From Stichopus chloronotus (lineage: Eukaryota > Echinodermata > Holothuroidea > Aspidochirotida > Stichopodidae): a DNA stretch of 64,000 bases. Numbering within the stretch: position 1 is the stretch's first letter; each line of letters opens with the position of its first letter. Shown here in pieces: positions 1 to 11,930 of this stretch. A program made the position numbers and the translations under genes. The DNA lies in contig CM037836.1 in NCBI GenBank assembly GCA_021234535.1, forward strand, positions 30,568,769 to 30,632,768, given 5' to 3'. Under the pieces are notes generated by a model, which had not been told where the DNA came from, searched no databases, and was given only the letters and a program-made list of their open reading frames with translations.

Positions 1-979
1 TGATTCTTTAATCCTATCTCAGGTTTCCTTTCGTAGTGACCCTCCCAGTCAGCCTTAGTCATCCTCTCTCAGGTGACCCTCCTTAGTCACCCCCCACAGT
101 TCTCCCTTCCCCAGTCCCCCTGTCTCTCAGTCAGTCTCTATGTTCAGACTGTCCGCCCTGTTGGAAGAATTTGCTAGGGGAGCAAAGAGTGCAAAAGTAG
201 GGCATGTACTGTTATTAGTTTCAATGTAACAGCAGCAGTGTGTCTGCTCAGGGTATACTGACAGTATGGCCATGGCACCTTTGTTCTCTATGATGGTTTA
301 CAGAGAGATAACTTCTATTCATCTGTTTTTATGGGGAAGGGATTTTGACAGTTAGGGCCTCCCAAGAAGACTTAATGAATATTAAAAAATTAGTTTAATA
401 AACACTTCTTTAGGAAGTAAATGATGAAAACATGATGTTGCTGTAGGTATTGGACCAGTGAAATAATTTCATGTTGTAGTATTGCTGTAACACTGTACTT
501 AAAATTGCAAGGTTACATACATGCTATGTATAAAATGGAACAGTCTGTCTGAATTTGATTGTGTATTGGTTTGTTGATTTGATCTGAGGCTGTCACTATA
601 ATTTTTTCATTGCTTTTGTTTTTAAACTCGTATAAGTCAGTGGTTCGAACAGTGTCAAGTGGTAGGACTTTGAGTTTGGAGAAAAAAGGGAGTTATTGTT
701 CTTAAGAATTTTGGGACAACATACTGTGGAGAAGAGAGGGGTTTTTCAACAAATGTAAAAGAAGCACAATTTTAATTGCTTCATTGTGTTGCTGTTTAAT
801 CTGCGTGTTCATCAATCGCCCTGCTTAAAAATATCCAAAACACTGCTGATTTGCTCACTGCAAATTATGCACATGTGAAAATCATTACTTTTGTGTCATG
901 TCATGTTGCAGAGTAAAGTAAGCATTGCCATATTTTGATACAGTCATGCAAGGAATGTTTGGATTGCATCTGCTGCACG
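1..979. other. Non-coding DNA, pyrimidine-rich at left edge
   Basis: Positions about 40-146 are strongly pyrimidine-rich, with degenerate repeated TGACCCTCC and TAGTCA words and several CAG trinucleotides. It resembles a degraded tandem repeat or a polypyrimidine tract, but no exon can be supported after it. From 150 to 979 the DNA is AT-rich, CpG-poor and unique, with no coding frame of note. Confidence 0.5.
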
Positions 980-987
980 CTAAAATG

Positions 988-1560
988 GGGAATCATCGTC
1001 ATCATCAATGTCGTCATTGGTTCCATTATCAATCATAATTGTCACACTAAGTATTATTTTTTTTAGGATCATGATGATGGTCATCACCTTCATTATCATT
1101 ATCATCCTTGTTGCCATCATCATCACCATAGTTATCATTATCACCATTTTTATCATCATCACCATCATCATCACCATATTTTTCATCACCATTTTAATCA
1201 TCGTCATCATCATCACCATTATTATCTTTATCATTGTTACTGCCATCATCATCACCAACACCATCTTTATCAACATCATCTTTATGATCATCATTGTTAT
1301 CATTAAAATCACCAATATCATTACTAGCATCATCACTATCATCATTATCATTAGCATCATCCTCATCACCATCTTTATCATCATCATCACCACCATCATC
1401 TTTATGGTCACCATCTTATCATCATCACCATCATCATTATATATCTTCTTTTGTCATCGTTATCATCACTGTCATTATCTTTACCATGTTCATCACGATT
1501 GTCAGTATTATTGTCATCATCACCTTAATAATGATAATCATAATCATCTTCTTGCTTGTC
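988..1560. repeat. Degenerate (ATC)n / (CAT)n trinucleotide repeat block
   Basis: About 570 bp is built almost entirely of ATC, CAT, ATT and ACC triplets, a decayed trinucleotide microsatellite. Translated on either strand it gives long runs of Ile/Met/His/Ser (for example a 248-codon frame starting at 1,008 on the + strand and a 144-codon frame on the - strand). These are low-complexity artefacts and not proteins. The array is heavily interrupted, so it is old and unlikely to expand. A CpG-richer patch of unique sequence starts directly after it. Confidence 0.93.
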
Positions 1561-1564
1561 ATAT

Positions 1565-1880
1565 CAAGGAAGTCCTGTGCCGTGCGTTAAATTCTCCCAT
1601 TTCGCAGAGTTCAGTTTGCATTCAGAGGACCTTACTCAGTGCTAGAATAAACTGCTCGGTATTTCTAAACGTCATGCGAGCTTTCAGCAAGCATCGGAAT
1701 CCCATTTGTTTGCCTTACTGCAGGGGATATTCCTGTTTGAGACAAGAGGCTTAAAGGTCTCATCCTAAATATCCCATGGGATCATGGTTGGACCTGCTGA
1801 AAACTATTAAAATTCCTCCATTTACAATTGGATATCTGCGATGAAAAAGTTGTATGCCGTTCCTTGACGCACTGCGTGAC
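1565..1880. other. CpG-retaining unique patch
   Basis: Seven CpGs fall within 1,567-1,700 and more lie at 1,835-1,880, against about 6-10 per kb in the rest of the left domain. The sequence is complex and non-repetitive. It could be a regulatory element, an unrecognised exon or simply younger DNA. The frame crossing it on the + strand only continues the ATC-repeat frame and is not evidence for coding. Confidence 0.25.
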
Positions 1881-3689
1881 TTCACCCTATTGTTTATTGT
1901 GGGTCAGAGAACACAATGACTGAAGAAAGTACAAAGTAGTTATCAAATGATGACAGTAAAAGATGGAAGTAAAAGTTCTTGCATGGTATTGCAAAATGAT
2001 GTCGTGATATGTCTTTTGAAGACCATGTGACATTATTGTAAAACATATTTTATACTCAGTATTTCCTATGAATTCAACCTTGTAAAGATGGTGCTGAATT
2101 ATACACAATTTGTAGAGACATGGCAAAAGACAACAGGGAAGGTATAGCAATAAAGATCGAAACTTCCTTTGTGAACTGTGCATCAGGCAGGGATGCATCC
2201 AGACATCTGAAAAGGAAGAGCATTGGCTTGAGGGATTTAGTCAAGGGGAGGGACATTCACCTCTCCTTTGAATGATCAAGTACCATCAGTCAAATATCTC
2301 TTACCAGATTTGTCCCATCTGGATTAGCATGTTTAGTCCGTCTTATTGTTTAATCACAATAGGCGACATCATTAGTGTTCAAACATTCAATATCGAAGGT
2401 GAAGTGAGACATTAGGCTATTATGTATTTTGTTTTTTATTTTTTGTAAATCCGGCACCACCAGATGTCATTGAAAGAGAATCAAACCGAAAGAAGCCGCG
2501 TGTAGTTAGTTGCCAAAACAGGTCTATGGAACTTTGGTCATTTTTGAAAGTGAAACACAAGTTTTGACAGGTACTAGTGTGTGACTTAATTGTTCGATGT
2601 GTTAGTGTCTCAGTGCTCCATCTCTATCCAATGGTTTACTATAGTTTTAAAGATTATCACATTTATGTTCTGTCATACACTGCAACCATTTAAGTGTGAT
2701 GTTGGTAATAGTGTTGAAACTCCCATTTTTGTCATACAAAAATTGCCAAGAGAAGGAAAGGACGTATTACCTGTTGTGAGCATAGCTTAGTTGGTATGGT
2801 AACATATGAAACCATATGATTTGTCACATTGTACCAAGGAGAAAGTTCTTGCATTGTGAAGGTGTAGGTAGGTGTGCAGGTTTGTGCAGTGTAATACACC
2901 TCCGTCTCCTTGTATTTCGTCTTCCTAGCTCAAACAGAGGAGGTTTTTCTTCCAAACAGTTTCCCTTTAAAGTTTTGCTTTCTTGGTTTCTAGTTTAGGT
3001 CCTAACTTGGTTACTGTGTATGTATGAGATGAAATATCGTATGCCTGAATATCTTGTTACTGTACCTTCTAGTAATATCATCCTGATGTTTGCAACATAA
3101 AATGCCAACTGTAATCTGGATAGCCCAATTGCCAGGACTTGTACTTCTAAGGTCATTTGCTTCAAATTCCTCTGTTGTCCGTCAAAATTCTCCTTTTGTC
3201 AGAGAACTGGTTTTTTTTTTCCCTAGTGTTCCACATTTTCAGGTTTTGGCAGCCCACATTCTGATGTTTCCCTTGGATACCATCAATTCTTAGTGTTGTT
3301 TTATCCTCTGTCATTAAATCACTTTCCCTGTGTGCAAGTTTAAAGACTCTTTGTGACAAAGGATGCTGTATTGTGTGTATAGCCAGATAAAACAAAGGGA
3401 GCATCGATTATCATCCATCTGCAATTTACCTAAATAATTTTCCAGACGAACCATTAACATTACAAAGTACCATAAGTTTTCTTTCTTTTTGTATTGTGAA
3501 ATGAATTCCAATTTACTCATATTTTCAGAAGGGATCTTGTTTTCCCTTTCATTTTTGGTGCATATAGTGCTTAATCTTAAAGACATTTAATATAATTTGA
3601 CAAATTTGGTCACAACTCAGCTCGATTGACAGATATTCCTACAGATTGCCCCTATCTTCCAGAATATGTACACTTGTACTCTGTTTACC
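1881..3689. other. Non-coding, CpG-poor DNA
   Basis: No gene is visible. A short CpG-bearing stretch at about 2,448-2,502 stands out slightly. The word TTTCCCTTTAAA at 2,960-2,971 matches the end motif of the TIR element family described at 12.5, 28.3 and 53.4 kb, but no body of that element is recognisable beside it. All frames are under 100 codons and without motifs. Confidence 0.5.
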
Positions 3690-3860
3690 TCTCGTTCAGG
3701 AAACTTTGTCGTTACCGGTACATCGGTAATTAACATTAATTAAGTATCATAACGGAGTATACCTGCACTTGATCCCGGTCTAGTGCTAAACCTCTAATGC
3801 TTGTGTGATCCATCAACACGGTGTGACAAGCTACCCGTTGGCCGTCTAGTGTCTGCAAAC
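3690..3860. promoter_or_regulatory. Candidate cis-regulatory patch with homeodomain-type sites
   Basis: About nine CpGs lie in 170 bp of an otherwise CpG-depleted domain. At 3,712-3,729 there is an inverted repeat TTACCG / CGGTAA with a 6-bp spacer, followed by two homeodomain-type cores (TAATTAAC near 3,727 and TTAATTAAG near 3,736). Retained CpG plus clustered AT-rich core motifs is the usual look of an unmethylated enhancer, but this is inference and no conservation data are available. Confidence 0.3.
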
Positions 3861-4223
3861 AACATTAAAAGCTTTTCAAGTATGTGTGTTACAACTTGGT
3901 TGAGAGACCAATTAAACACCACACCATGTTAAGAGTCATTTTTTTTCCCTCTCTGTAATCAATTCATCCTCTGCACCAGTTTTGAAAATTTTAGAAGGCA
4001 GTATGGTCGACCATATTTTTGGAGATGGAGTGCATGATTTGTAGTTTTTCTTTTCTTCATCATGTGAGGGAAGGATAAAATTTATTGTATAAATTTTGAG
4101 GACAGTCACTGTACTGTATGTATGTATGTTTTAAACTGACTTTGGTTGAAGTTTTTAATTGACTTTTTTTTATGTTGCGTTGTTTTCTGTTACCTTTATT
4201 CAGTTTGCTTCTTCATTTATGAT

Positions 4224-4265
4224 GGGCACTTTATGGCACTTTATGGCACTTTATGGCACTTTATG
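4224..4265. repeat. 10-bp tandem repeat, about four copies
   Basis: The unit GGCACTTTAT is repeated about four times without mismatch. Perfect copies suggest recent slippage, so it may vary in number between individuals. Confidence 0.95.
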
Positions 4266-4820
4266 CTGCGGGAGAGGAAGGATATTGTGGGGGGGATTTC
4301 CTTTTCACTTTTTATATCAAGTGTTATTCAAATGTGTCTAAATTTGCAAAGGTACAATAGGTCACATCACAGAATATTAAAGCTGCATTTTTCAAAGTTA
4401 AAGCCTTGTATTGGTTTAAAATGAAAAAGTTTGAATGCATACAATTGAAGCATATTTGGAATACTTTCAGTGACCATCTAGCCTTACAAACTGCTATGTG
4501 GTTTGTATGAATGACAATGAAATATGTGTGAGGCTTTCTTGTAAATATTTAACTTTTCAGCATAAAATTAGTTCAGTAAAGAGGGATGGGAATTTCTGAG
4601 TCATTATTTGCCAAACTCATTTAACCTTTCTTATTTCTACAATGCTGCCGTTGCGGTAAGTGTTTTCAGACTGGCCTCTGTTTTGACTTATAGTCTCAAA
4701 TACTTCCTACAGTGTATGCCTTTATGGATCAACATCTTAAAACATGGTTTCATTTACTACTAATTTCATGTATATAGAGGCAGTATGTTTCATGTAAAAA
4801 CTGACATAGATTGTTTCCAA

Positions 4821-4844
4821 GCCTGCCTGCCTGCCTGCCTGCCT
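4821..4844. repeat. (GCCT)6 microsatellite
   Basis: Six perfect GCCT tetranucleotides in a row. Confidence 0.97.
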
Positions 4845-5354
4845 GGGATGATCTCTTCGTTTAATTGAAATGAATCAATAAGCTTATTTTAATGTTTCAC
4901 TTCAGTAAAATGTATCTCATTGACGTATTCCGTTGCACAATCACAACAGTATGTCTTAGTTTGAAAGTGATGAAGGGGATGAGTTTTAAAGATGGGGCAG
5001 GTCATAAGTCCAGTTATGATCCCATTGTGAAGTCAACATGATGTAATTTTACACTACAATAGTGAAACACTTCGTTTAGAGTGAACGATCATAGATAGAG
5101 CTTCTGCAGAACAGTCAACTGTTTTCTGTTACGCCAGTGCCTACTACGCATGTATCTGAACCGTATGTATGTTAGTGTCTATGGTTGGAGACATGCAGGT
5201 ATATGTGTGTGTATATTTGGCTGGGTGACACCTTGGTAGGTAATGTATGTTACATAATGCAATGTATACATGTATCATGGGTGAATCTGTTGAACATGAT
5301 GTATGTGTGCGTGTGTGTCACATTTGTGCCATTCTGGTATCAAAGTATCAGACA

Positions 5355-5535
5355 CAGTCGGTGTTTTTGACCGCGGCAAAACGTGCGGAGCGGAATCTAC
5401 CTACTGCCAAATTTTTGATAGCTCTGTTTCAGATAAAGCTGTCAAATAATGACAAAAACCATTCCCAAGCTCTGATTAAATTTGAAGTAATTCAGCGGTG
5501 ACGACGAGCAGCAGAGAGATGGCACGCCGTCCTAC
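5355..5535. promoter_or_regulatory. Candidate cis-regulatory patch (CpG-retaining)
   Basis: About eleven CpGs in 180 bp, clustered at both ends, with a CpG-free centre that reads like conserved non-coding DNA: an AGATAA (GATA-type) site, then a CTGTCAAATAATGAC stretch (TALE/homeodomain-like) and a TAATT core. The flanks are CpG-poor. No coding frame resembles a protein. A short (ATG)n run follows at 5,537-5,553. Confidence 0.3.
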
Positions 5536-6137
5536 AGATGATGATGATGATGATGCCAGTAAGGAGAACTAGAAGTTCAAGTATCGCATTAAGCAGGTGT
5601 CATGCTGGCTTTTATTTGTTCAGAAAATTTGCTATTTGGTTAGGATAGGGGAGAAGGGGAAGATTAAAATGTATTGTGCAAATAGAAGACATCCTGGCTC
5701 GAAACCTGGCAGTGCTCACTGTTCCCTGATTGGAATCTTTCTCGCCGCTAATTTGTGACTGTCCCATTATGTGTGAGGTTCTCTTTGTTACATACCAAAG
5801 GAGAGAGGTGAGTGTCTTCTGAGAATCAGAGTCAAAAAAAGAAATGAAAACCAAACAAGGAGAAGTGGGAGAAAAGGAAACATATGAGACGATGATATGA
5901 AACATAACGAGAGGCAGCAGGGAGGAAGGAAGGAAATGAGGAGTGAGTAAAGAAACTGAGATGGTGAGAGAGTATTGTGTACAAGGTATTTAAAGGACTT
6001 TCATTGGCCAACCCTTAAGTGATATATGTATATTTAAGGGTAACAGAGCCCATTGCTTACTTAACTAATGTCTTAACCAAGTCAGTGAGTGTCGGCTTCA
6101 GGGGAATATGAGCTGGAAATTATTGAACTCTTATCAA
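5536..6137. other. Non-coding DNA, purine-rich in part
   Basis: Positions about 5,820-5,950 are a run of mostly A and G. No gene, no clear repeat and no regulatory cluster is visible. Confidence 0.5.
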
Positions 6138-6345
6138 CTCTGTGTATTATCCTATTCAGAACAGTGTGCAAATCTCATAGAAGTTTTCAGTTTATTCTCC
6201 CAATCGCACAACTGTGTATCCTACTGTAGTTCCCTCACTAAGGCGAGTATCCTACCCAAGAACTGTGTGTTAATCCCATTCAGCACAATATGTGCATACC
6301 CTTTGCTACTTAAATAACCATCTGAAAGACCATGTGCATATCCTG
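6138..6345. repeat. Degenerate tandem repeat, about 24-bp period
   Basis: A word like TGTGYATATCCYAT recurs at about 6,141, 6,164, 6,212, 6,264, 6,289 and 6,332. The spacings (23, 48, 52, 25, 43) are close to one or two times 24 bp. This looks like a decayed minisatellite. A POU octamer word (ATGCAAAT) lies just downstream at 6,425-6,432. Confidence 0.45.
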
Positions 6346-6884
6346 CGATACAGTAGGATATGTCCAAGAACACTTGTGTTCAAACAGTCAGTGAAACTGA
6401 CCTGAAAATCCCTGTAAACTCGATATGCAAATCTCAACTACAGTAATAGTGATTTGTAAAATATGTATAATCTCATATCATAACACTAACAAATAAAAAT
6501 AGGCAAACTGAAGCAAGGAAATTGGTATCAGACACAAATACCTAGGCAAACAGAAGGGACCCACAAGGGAAAAAGATCACCAAAATTTCAATACTGGAAT
6601 AGGACACTTAATGCAATAACCTGCAAAAAATGACATTTGATGGTAAAAATTCAAAAGCGGACAAAGAAGAAAGGAATTTGTGAAAGGGACGAATAGTCAA
6701 AGGAACAAATTTAGGGAGAGTTAATTGGAGCTGCTGTTCTAGATCGGTTAATGGAGAGATCTGAGAGTAGTAATCATTATCAACATTGTAGTGTGAATAG
6801 CTGGTGGTATTCTCGTATTCTAGATTAAAACAGCTTCCTCACCCATAAATATCCAAAAGAAGTGAATTTTGGGATAAACATCAT
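6346..6884. other. Non-coding DNA, nothing seen
   Basis: AT-rich, CpG-poor sequence without recognisable gene, repeat or motif cluster. Confidence 0.5.
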
Positions 6885-7012
6885 ATCTTGGGAGTGCATG
6901 AAGCTCTAGACAGGTCTCATATTGTTAACGTGTGAATGGACCCCACATTGAGTACAGGTACAGGAACTGTACAGTGATTTTGATGAGGTCAAAGGTCACA
7001 TGGGATGGGTCA
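6885..7012 (+). repeat. Dispersed repeat family B, copy 1 (partial)
   Basis: Diverged partial copy of the repeat also found at 10,950-11,235 and 22,575-22,975. The alignable words are: an AGACAGGTCTCATAT-like stretch, TTGAGTACAG, and the AGGTCA-rich end. Here 6,986-6,998 is a perfect direct repeat of AGGTCA spaced by one base (DR1), with another GGGTCA at 7,007-7,012. The family is inferred from similarity inside this window, and its transposon class is unknown. Confidence 0.65.
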
Positions 7013-10000
7013 GTCTGAAACGGTATGAACATATTACAATATGACATTGTTATATGGTGATGTAGGAACAATCTGCATATTTGCACGGACAGCAAAATCC
7101 TTTACGTTGCTTTAATTGACAGAATTCCCTTGAAAGACTTACAGGCTTGTTGGATGCTGAACACTGGTTTTGCTTAATTGTGTCAAATGGAAAAAAATGT
7201 TTTCTACGTAGTAGTTACGACAAAATACATTTTGAAATGAGGTAAACTCTTTTTGCTCTTAAAATTCTTAGGAAAAGAAATGATTGAAAGTCAAGATTTT
7301 GTTTCATTGTCTTTTATGCACCTTGAAGTCTTTTACATAATTCCAGAGTAATCTTCACTATACATTTTCATTTACCATAGTGTACCGTGGAAACAGTCGA
7401 TTTCCATACCTTGCTGTGATTTTGACATTTTATGAAACACAATTGGAGGTGCAGCCTTACCACTTATCATTGTAAATGAAAGGAAAATTTATTACTTTAG
7501 CCTCAATATGTATAATATCTTTAGCAAGTATGTACATAAAGAAAATGTTTTTATTGAATATTTTTTCCCGACCAGGCCCTTTTTCTTTGTTGTTGTAGGT
7601 GGGAGGTGTAATATTGGGAGGTGTGATTTTCATGTTGTGTCCATTTCAACAATGTGGAACATTACTCAGTAGGGAGAATGATTTAGTTTTCTGTAAGGTG
7701 AAACCAGACCCATTCCTTGACACCATCCGAGGTGCATAAATTTTGGTATATGATACACCCTAATTGATAACCCATGCACTCCTTCCTTTTTCCCCCATTT
7801 TGTCCAGGAGTAACCTAAGCCAGGTTGCCGAATAATCATGAATTTCACATTTTGGCACAGACGGCATTAAAAGTTAGGTGTTGGATTCCCTAGGGTTGTC
7901 ACTAGGCATGATGCTGGGCTCGTTATATTCAAATGTATTCATGGCCTTGGCAGTAATGTAGACAGTCTAGCAAGAACCAAGAGAATTAAAATTAAGAATC
8001 TTGCTAGAATTCTACCTGGCTGGGCTTTAATTTATTCTGTGCCCCAAATTTTTAATACCAGGAATGACAAAGTTTTCTACGCTTCCCTGATATTTTGGTT
8101 TTCTGTTTTACAAACAGTCATTTGCATACAGTTCTTATGGTTGACATGTAAACTAGTCGTATTGCTTTTGTATAGTCAGTTCAAATATTTCCTTCAGTTT
8201 CTTCTTAATTTTTGTTTTACCTCATGCCCGGTAACAAATGCGAGATTTACACTTGTTTTTCTTGTATCAGTAATTTTGTATCTTGTGTTTTAGTGAAACC
8301 GTTTATGAATAATTGATGGGTATTCTTTTATGATATGGTACGAATCTGTGCCTCTTTGAAATTTCCATTTTGTCCTATGACGGGGGTACAATATTCAGAA
8401 GGAGTGGTGAAAAGTTTATTTATTTCTTATTTCCGTGTGATCATTGTTAAAATAAATTTATGAGAAGTTTGGCAACTTAGCCATAATTATTTGACAGAAG
8501 AAAACAAAACCAATTTGTGAAATAAAAGTATGTAAAATTTCTGAAGTGTATTTTCAATTTTATGTCAGTTTAGAAAAAATCTCCTTGATTATATATTGGT
8601 GCAGTATCTTTGAGTATATTTACAGTAGTGGTGCACACACAGTTACATTCAACTCAATAATTTTTTCATATGAAGTATGTTCTGTATGGTGTTGGTGAAC
8701 GGAAAAAACTTCAAATTTCCATATCCAACAAAATGTAAAGCAGAGTAAACCAACCTTTGCTTGGTACTTCCTGCTCATTTCCTGAAGTGAAAGAGATACT
8801 GACATACAAACTCATCATACCCTCTACCCCATGTCCATTGGTATATTATGTAGTGTCAGGTTGAACACATTATCAGGAATACTGTACACAGATCTGAAAA
8901 ATAAAATTCCAATTGAAGTGTCAGTTATGTCAAGCATTAGATGACCGACCAGCCAACCAGTTTCACATTTAAAGGGCATTCTGTCAAAATGAGACACTTT
9001 TTAAATATTTGTACATTAGAAGACATTTACTGAGGTGAGAAATATGGCACATCTTTACTCATCATATTTATCATATCTTTTATTGTATCCATGCATTGGC
9101 AGGATGCTTTTCTTAGTTCTGTCTGTGGCCAAAGGTTTCAGATCCATTTCTTGCTTTGTAATATTCTGTAAGCCACAGCTTATCCTATCTATGATAACAG
9201 TGCACAGACATACCCATAATGAAAATATCTCTGTGATAGCACAATGCACATTGGCGTACTGTATTTGTATCATTACTTTGCATAGACCTATCTTATAACT
9301 GTTTTTACCATTTTTGAAAAAGGATTTTTTCCGTACATGCATCTATCAGAGACAGACTTGTATAATTAATTCAATTGGTCATTTTTAGACAAAATAACCT
9401 GGGGCTTTACAGTCAGGAGAATATACAAAAAAGTATAAATATGAAAAATAGTTAAGCATGAAAAGATGTTTAAAATTAAAATGTGAAAACCACACATGTG
9501 TTGATCTCCCTGTTGATAAATGTTTAAGATGACTATTCGAGCCTGTCTCTAGTTTATCCAAACAGACTGACCATCGGTAGCTAGTGTCAAAAGCTGATGG
9601 ACACCTAAGGACAAATTTGGTGGTGGTGCGATATATTTTTAATTAGTCAACCTCATATGACTAGGCTATTGGCGCAACCTATCAGAGATCTCAAAAATAT
9701 ATTCTCTGCCCATCTCTTAGGTTCAATACCCAAAGAGAAACAAGAATGATGACCTCTTATCCCGTAGTTTCTCTGCTCCCAGGATCCTATCTGATTAGAA
9801 CACGGCATGTTTGAACAAGGAAATTAGCATTTTTGCTCTTATTTAGACTCAACCCCCTGGAGAAAATATCATCAGGGAAAATATCTTCAAGGTTATCTCT
9901 GAAATGAAATAAAAAAATATCAAAAAGTTCATTGTTTCCGATAAGACTGAGGCATGTGGTAAGATGATGACTTGAATCAGATGTGGGGACTTGTGAGGAG

Positions 10001-10421
10001 ATCACACGTCGAAACACAGTTATGCATGCTGTTAGATTACTGGAATATATACCCTAAAAAGCTACAAATTTTGTGATATTATTAATTAGTCAGAGATATA
10101 TGCAGATGGGTCGAGAGTATTGTGCAATAAGTGATTTAATGAAATGTAGACAAAAATAAACAAAAAAAAAGAAAGGAAAAAGCAGTGTCACTTCCTGCCA
10201 TGGTATCAAGTTGCAAATTGAAAGTCTTAGCAGGAAGTTGGACTTTAAGAGAAAACTTTTGAGAATTATTTAATAGATTAAAGAATCCTCAGCGGTTGGT
10301 ACCGTGGGATTTGTATTTCGTGATAAATTTTTTCTTCTTGTTTGTGGTTTTTTCTTTTCTTTTGTTTTTTTTTTTGCATTCTCTTATTTTCAGCTCATTT
10401 CTTTTCTTTGCATTCTTACAG
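7013..10421. other. Non-coding, CpG-poor DNA
   Basis: Over 3 kb of AT-rich unique sequence. Hand counting gives about ten CpGs from 8,041 to 9,000. T exceeds A on the + strand in much of it. A small direct duplication of GGGAGGTGT lies near 7,603-7,624. The reading frames (up to 95 codons) have no recognisable domain. It looks like intron interior or gene flank. Confidence 0.5.
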
Positions 10422-10535
10422 AAAAGGAAAAAGAGAAAGATGGCTCTGCCAGGACGTGCTTAGAGTTGAGGTTTCCTAAAGCAGAGTGGAAAACTGCCGT
10501 CACTTTTTTCCAGTCATAGCATCAACATCAAATCT
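10422..10535 (+). other. Possible non-coding exon bounded by splice-like signals
   Basis: A long pyrimidine tract ends in TTCTTACAG at 10,421, and a strong donor-like GTAAGTAC begins at 10,536. The 114 bp between is purine-rich and unlike its flanks. All three + frames contain a stop (TAG or TAA), so it cannot be an ordinary internal coding exon. It could be a UTR or non-coding RNA exon, a poison exon, or chance. Splice-like words are common in T-rich DNA, so confidence is low. Confidence 0.2.
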
Positions 10536-10949
10536 GTAAGTACATACAATACCCGCTGGTATTTTGCACTTCAAACATACAACAATGGTACCATCAAACA
10601 TGTTCCTCATGTATGGCCGCATGGTAGGCCAACTTATATGACCAATGATTTAAATTTGAAATGGAAGGCAATCAAGTCTCAGTTGCTACTGCCAAATAAT
10701 GTGCTTTGAGGTGCATTTCAGTGATGGTGGCCACTTCATGGATGATACATAGCTGGCTTGAATTCAGGGAAAGGCGGAACAATTCACCATTTTACTGACA
10801 GACAGGGGTTCTAAAGCATGGATTTCTGGGGTTTGTTTCATTTCATTGCACTCTGGGACTTTGAACTGACAGATTCCCCATTTATGCAGTCATGATTACA
10901 CGTGTGTGTATGTGCATGTGTGTTTGTGATGCCCAGCTTGTTACCACGA
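10536..10949. other. Non-coding DNA, nothing seen
   Basis: Unique CpG-poor sequence with a short TGTG-rich stretch at about 10,900-10,927. Confidence 0.5.
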
Positions 10950-11235
10950 TATCACAAGGACCAAAACTAGCCTGCAGCTTTCTGTAAAGCTAACAGTCAT
11001 TTGGGGTCAACTGGAGTCAGCTTGTGAAAACCTTGTAAACAGTAAGAGAAGCTTGGACAGATCTCATATTTGATTTTCAGATTCACCTTATTGAGTGCAA
11101 GAAGCCTATCGATTTTGTTAGAGGTAAAACATCATTTGGGGTCAATATATCCTCATCTTATGCAATATTCTAGAGTCAAAATACTCATAATTGAATCATC
11201 AAAACCACAATGCATTTTGGCTTTCTGGTCATGGA
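10950..11235 (+). repeat. Dispersed repeat family B, copy 2
   Basis: Aligns by eye with 22,575-22,975 over most of its length. Shared words include AAGCTTGGACAGATC, ACCTTATTGAGTGCAAGAAG, ATTGAATCATC and TTTTGGCTTTCTG. Both copies end at the same place (after GGCTTTCTG), which implies a defined element end. Spaced half-sites CAGTCA-TTTG-GGGTCA lie at 10,994-11,009 and ACATCA-TTTG-GGGTCA at 11,129-11,144, the remains of the DR4-like motif of this family. Confidence 0.85.
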
Positions 11236-11930
11236 AGTGAGATAAAGGTTATTGTAGAAGAAAATACATCTCACATCGTACTGGCTCGCCTTCCCATTCC
11301 TGTTTCTTGTTAAAGTGTAGTAAAACATTTCATCTTACCTCATCTTGTCCCCTTCTTAATGGTTTCATTTTTTTAACAGTGTAGGACCAGCGATTCCTCT
11401 CATATCTCATCTAGTCCAATCCCTCCTTCCTTTCACACTCCATTCTTGTATCATCATGGTCACACAAATGCTAGGTCATACTAGATTTTGGTGTCTGTCT
11501 CAATTATTACTGGCTAGTCCATTATTTTACTTTGAAATAAAATATGCAACCAGTAGTATTACATTCTGTCATTTTGTCTTTTCTGTGTCTTGGAACAAGT
11601 TTTCATCCTATTCAATTGCTGGTGACAAACTAGTAATTGCCTAACAAAGTTAGTATACTCCATGATTCCAAAGAGATTAGATGTAGTTACTTACAATCAT
11701 ACCACTATGCCACTATGGTAGATTCAGTGTTGATTCTTGATACATAAAACACTGTATTCTACTTCATGTATGCATGTATGTGTGTGATGGTAAGATATTT
11801 AATACTTAGCACTGGGAACCACACAATCAGCTACAGTGCTTAAACTGCTAAGACTAGGGCACTGTAGGTTTACTTGTCTTGCCAGTTATGGCAATGTGCA
11901 AGTAGGCTAGGTGTGAGCTGGCTTTAAATT
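11236..11930. other. Non-coding DNA, nothing seen
   Basis: AT-rich, CpG-poor unique sequence with no gene or repeat that I can recognise. Confidence 0.5.

Larger units (their letters stand above)
3861..5354. other. Non-coding DNA with two short tandem arrays
   Basis: CpG-poor sequence with no gene. It holds a 10-bp tandem repeat (4,224-4,265) and a GCCT array (4,821-4,844), entered separately, and TG/TA-rich stretches around 5,165-5,320. Confidence 0.55.

Noticed and set aside
630..660. GTGGTTCGAAC resembling a tRNA T-loop
   Set aside because: No matching stems or D-arm nearby.
980..1754. Frames of 144 and 248 codons
   Set aside because: They are translations of the ATC/CAT repeat block (Ile, Met, His, Ser runs) and have no protein-like composition.
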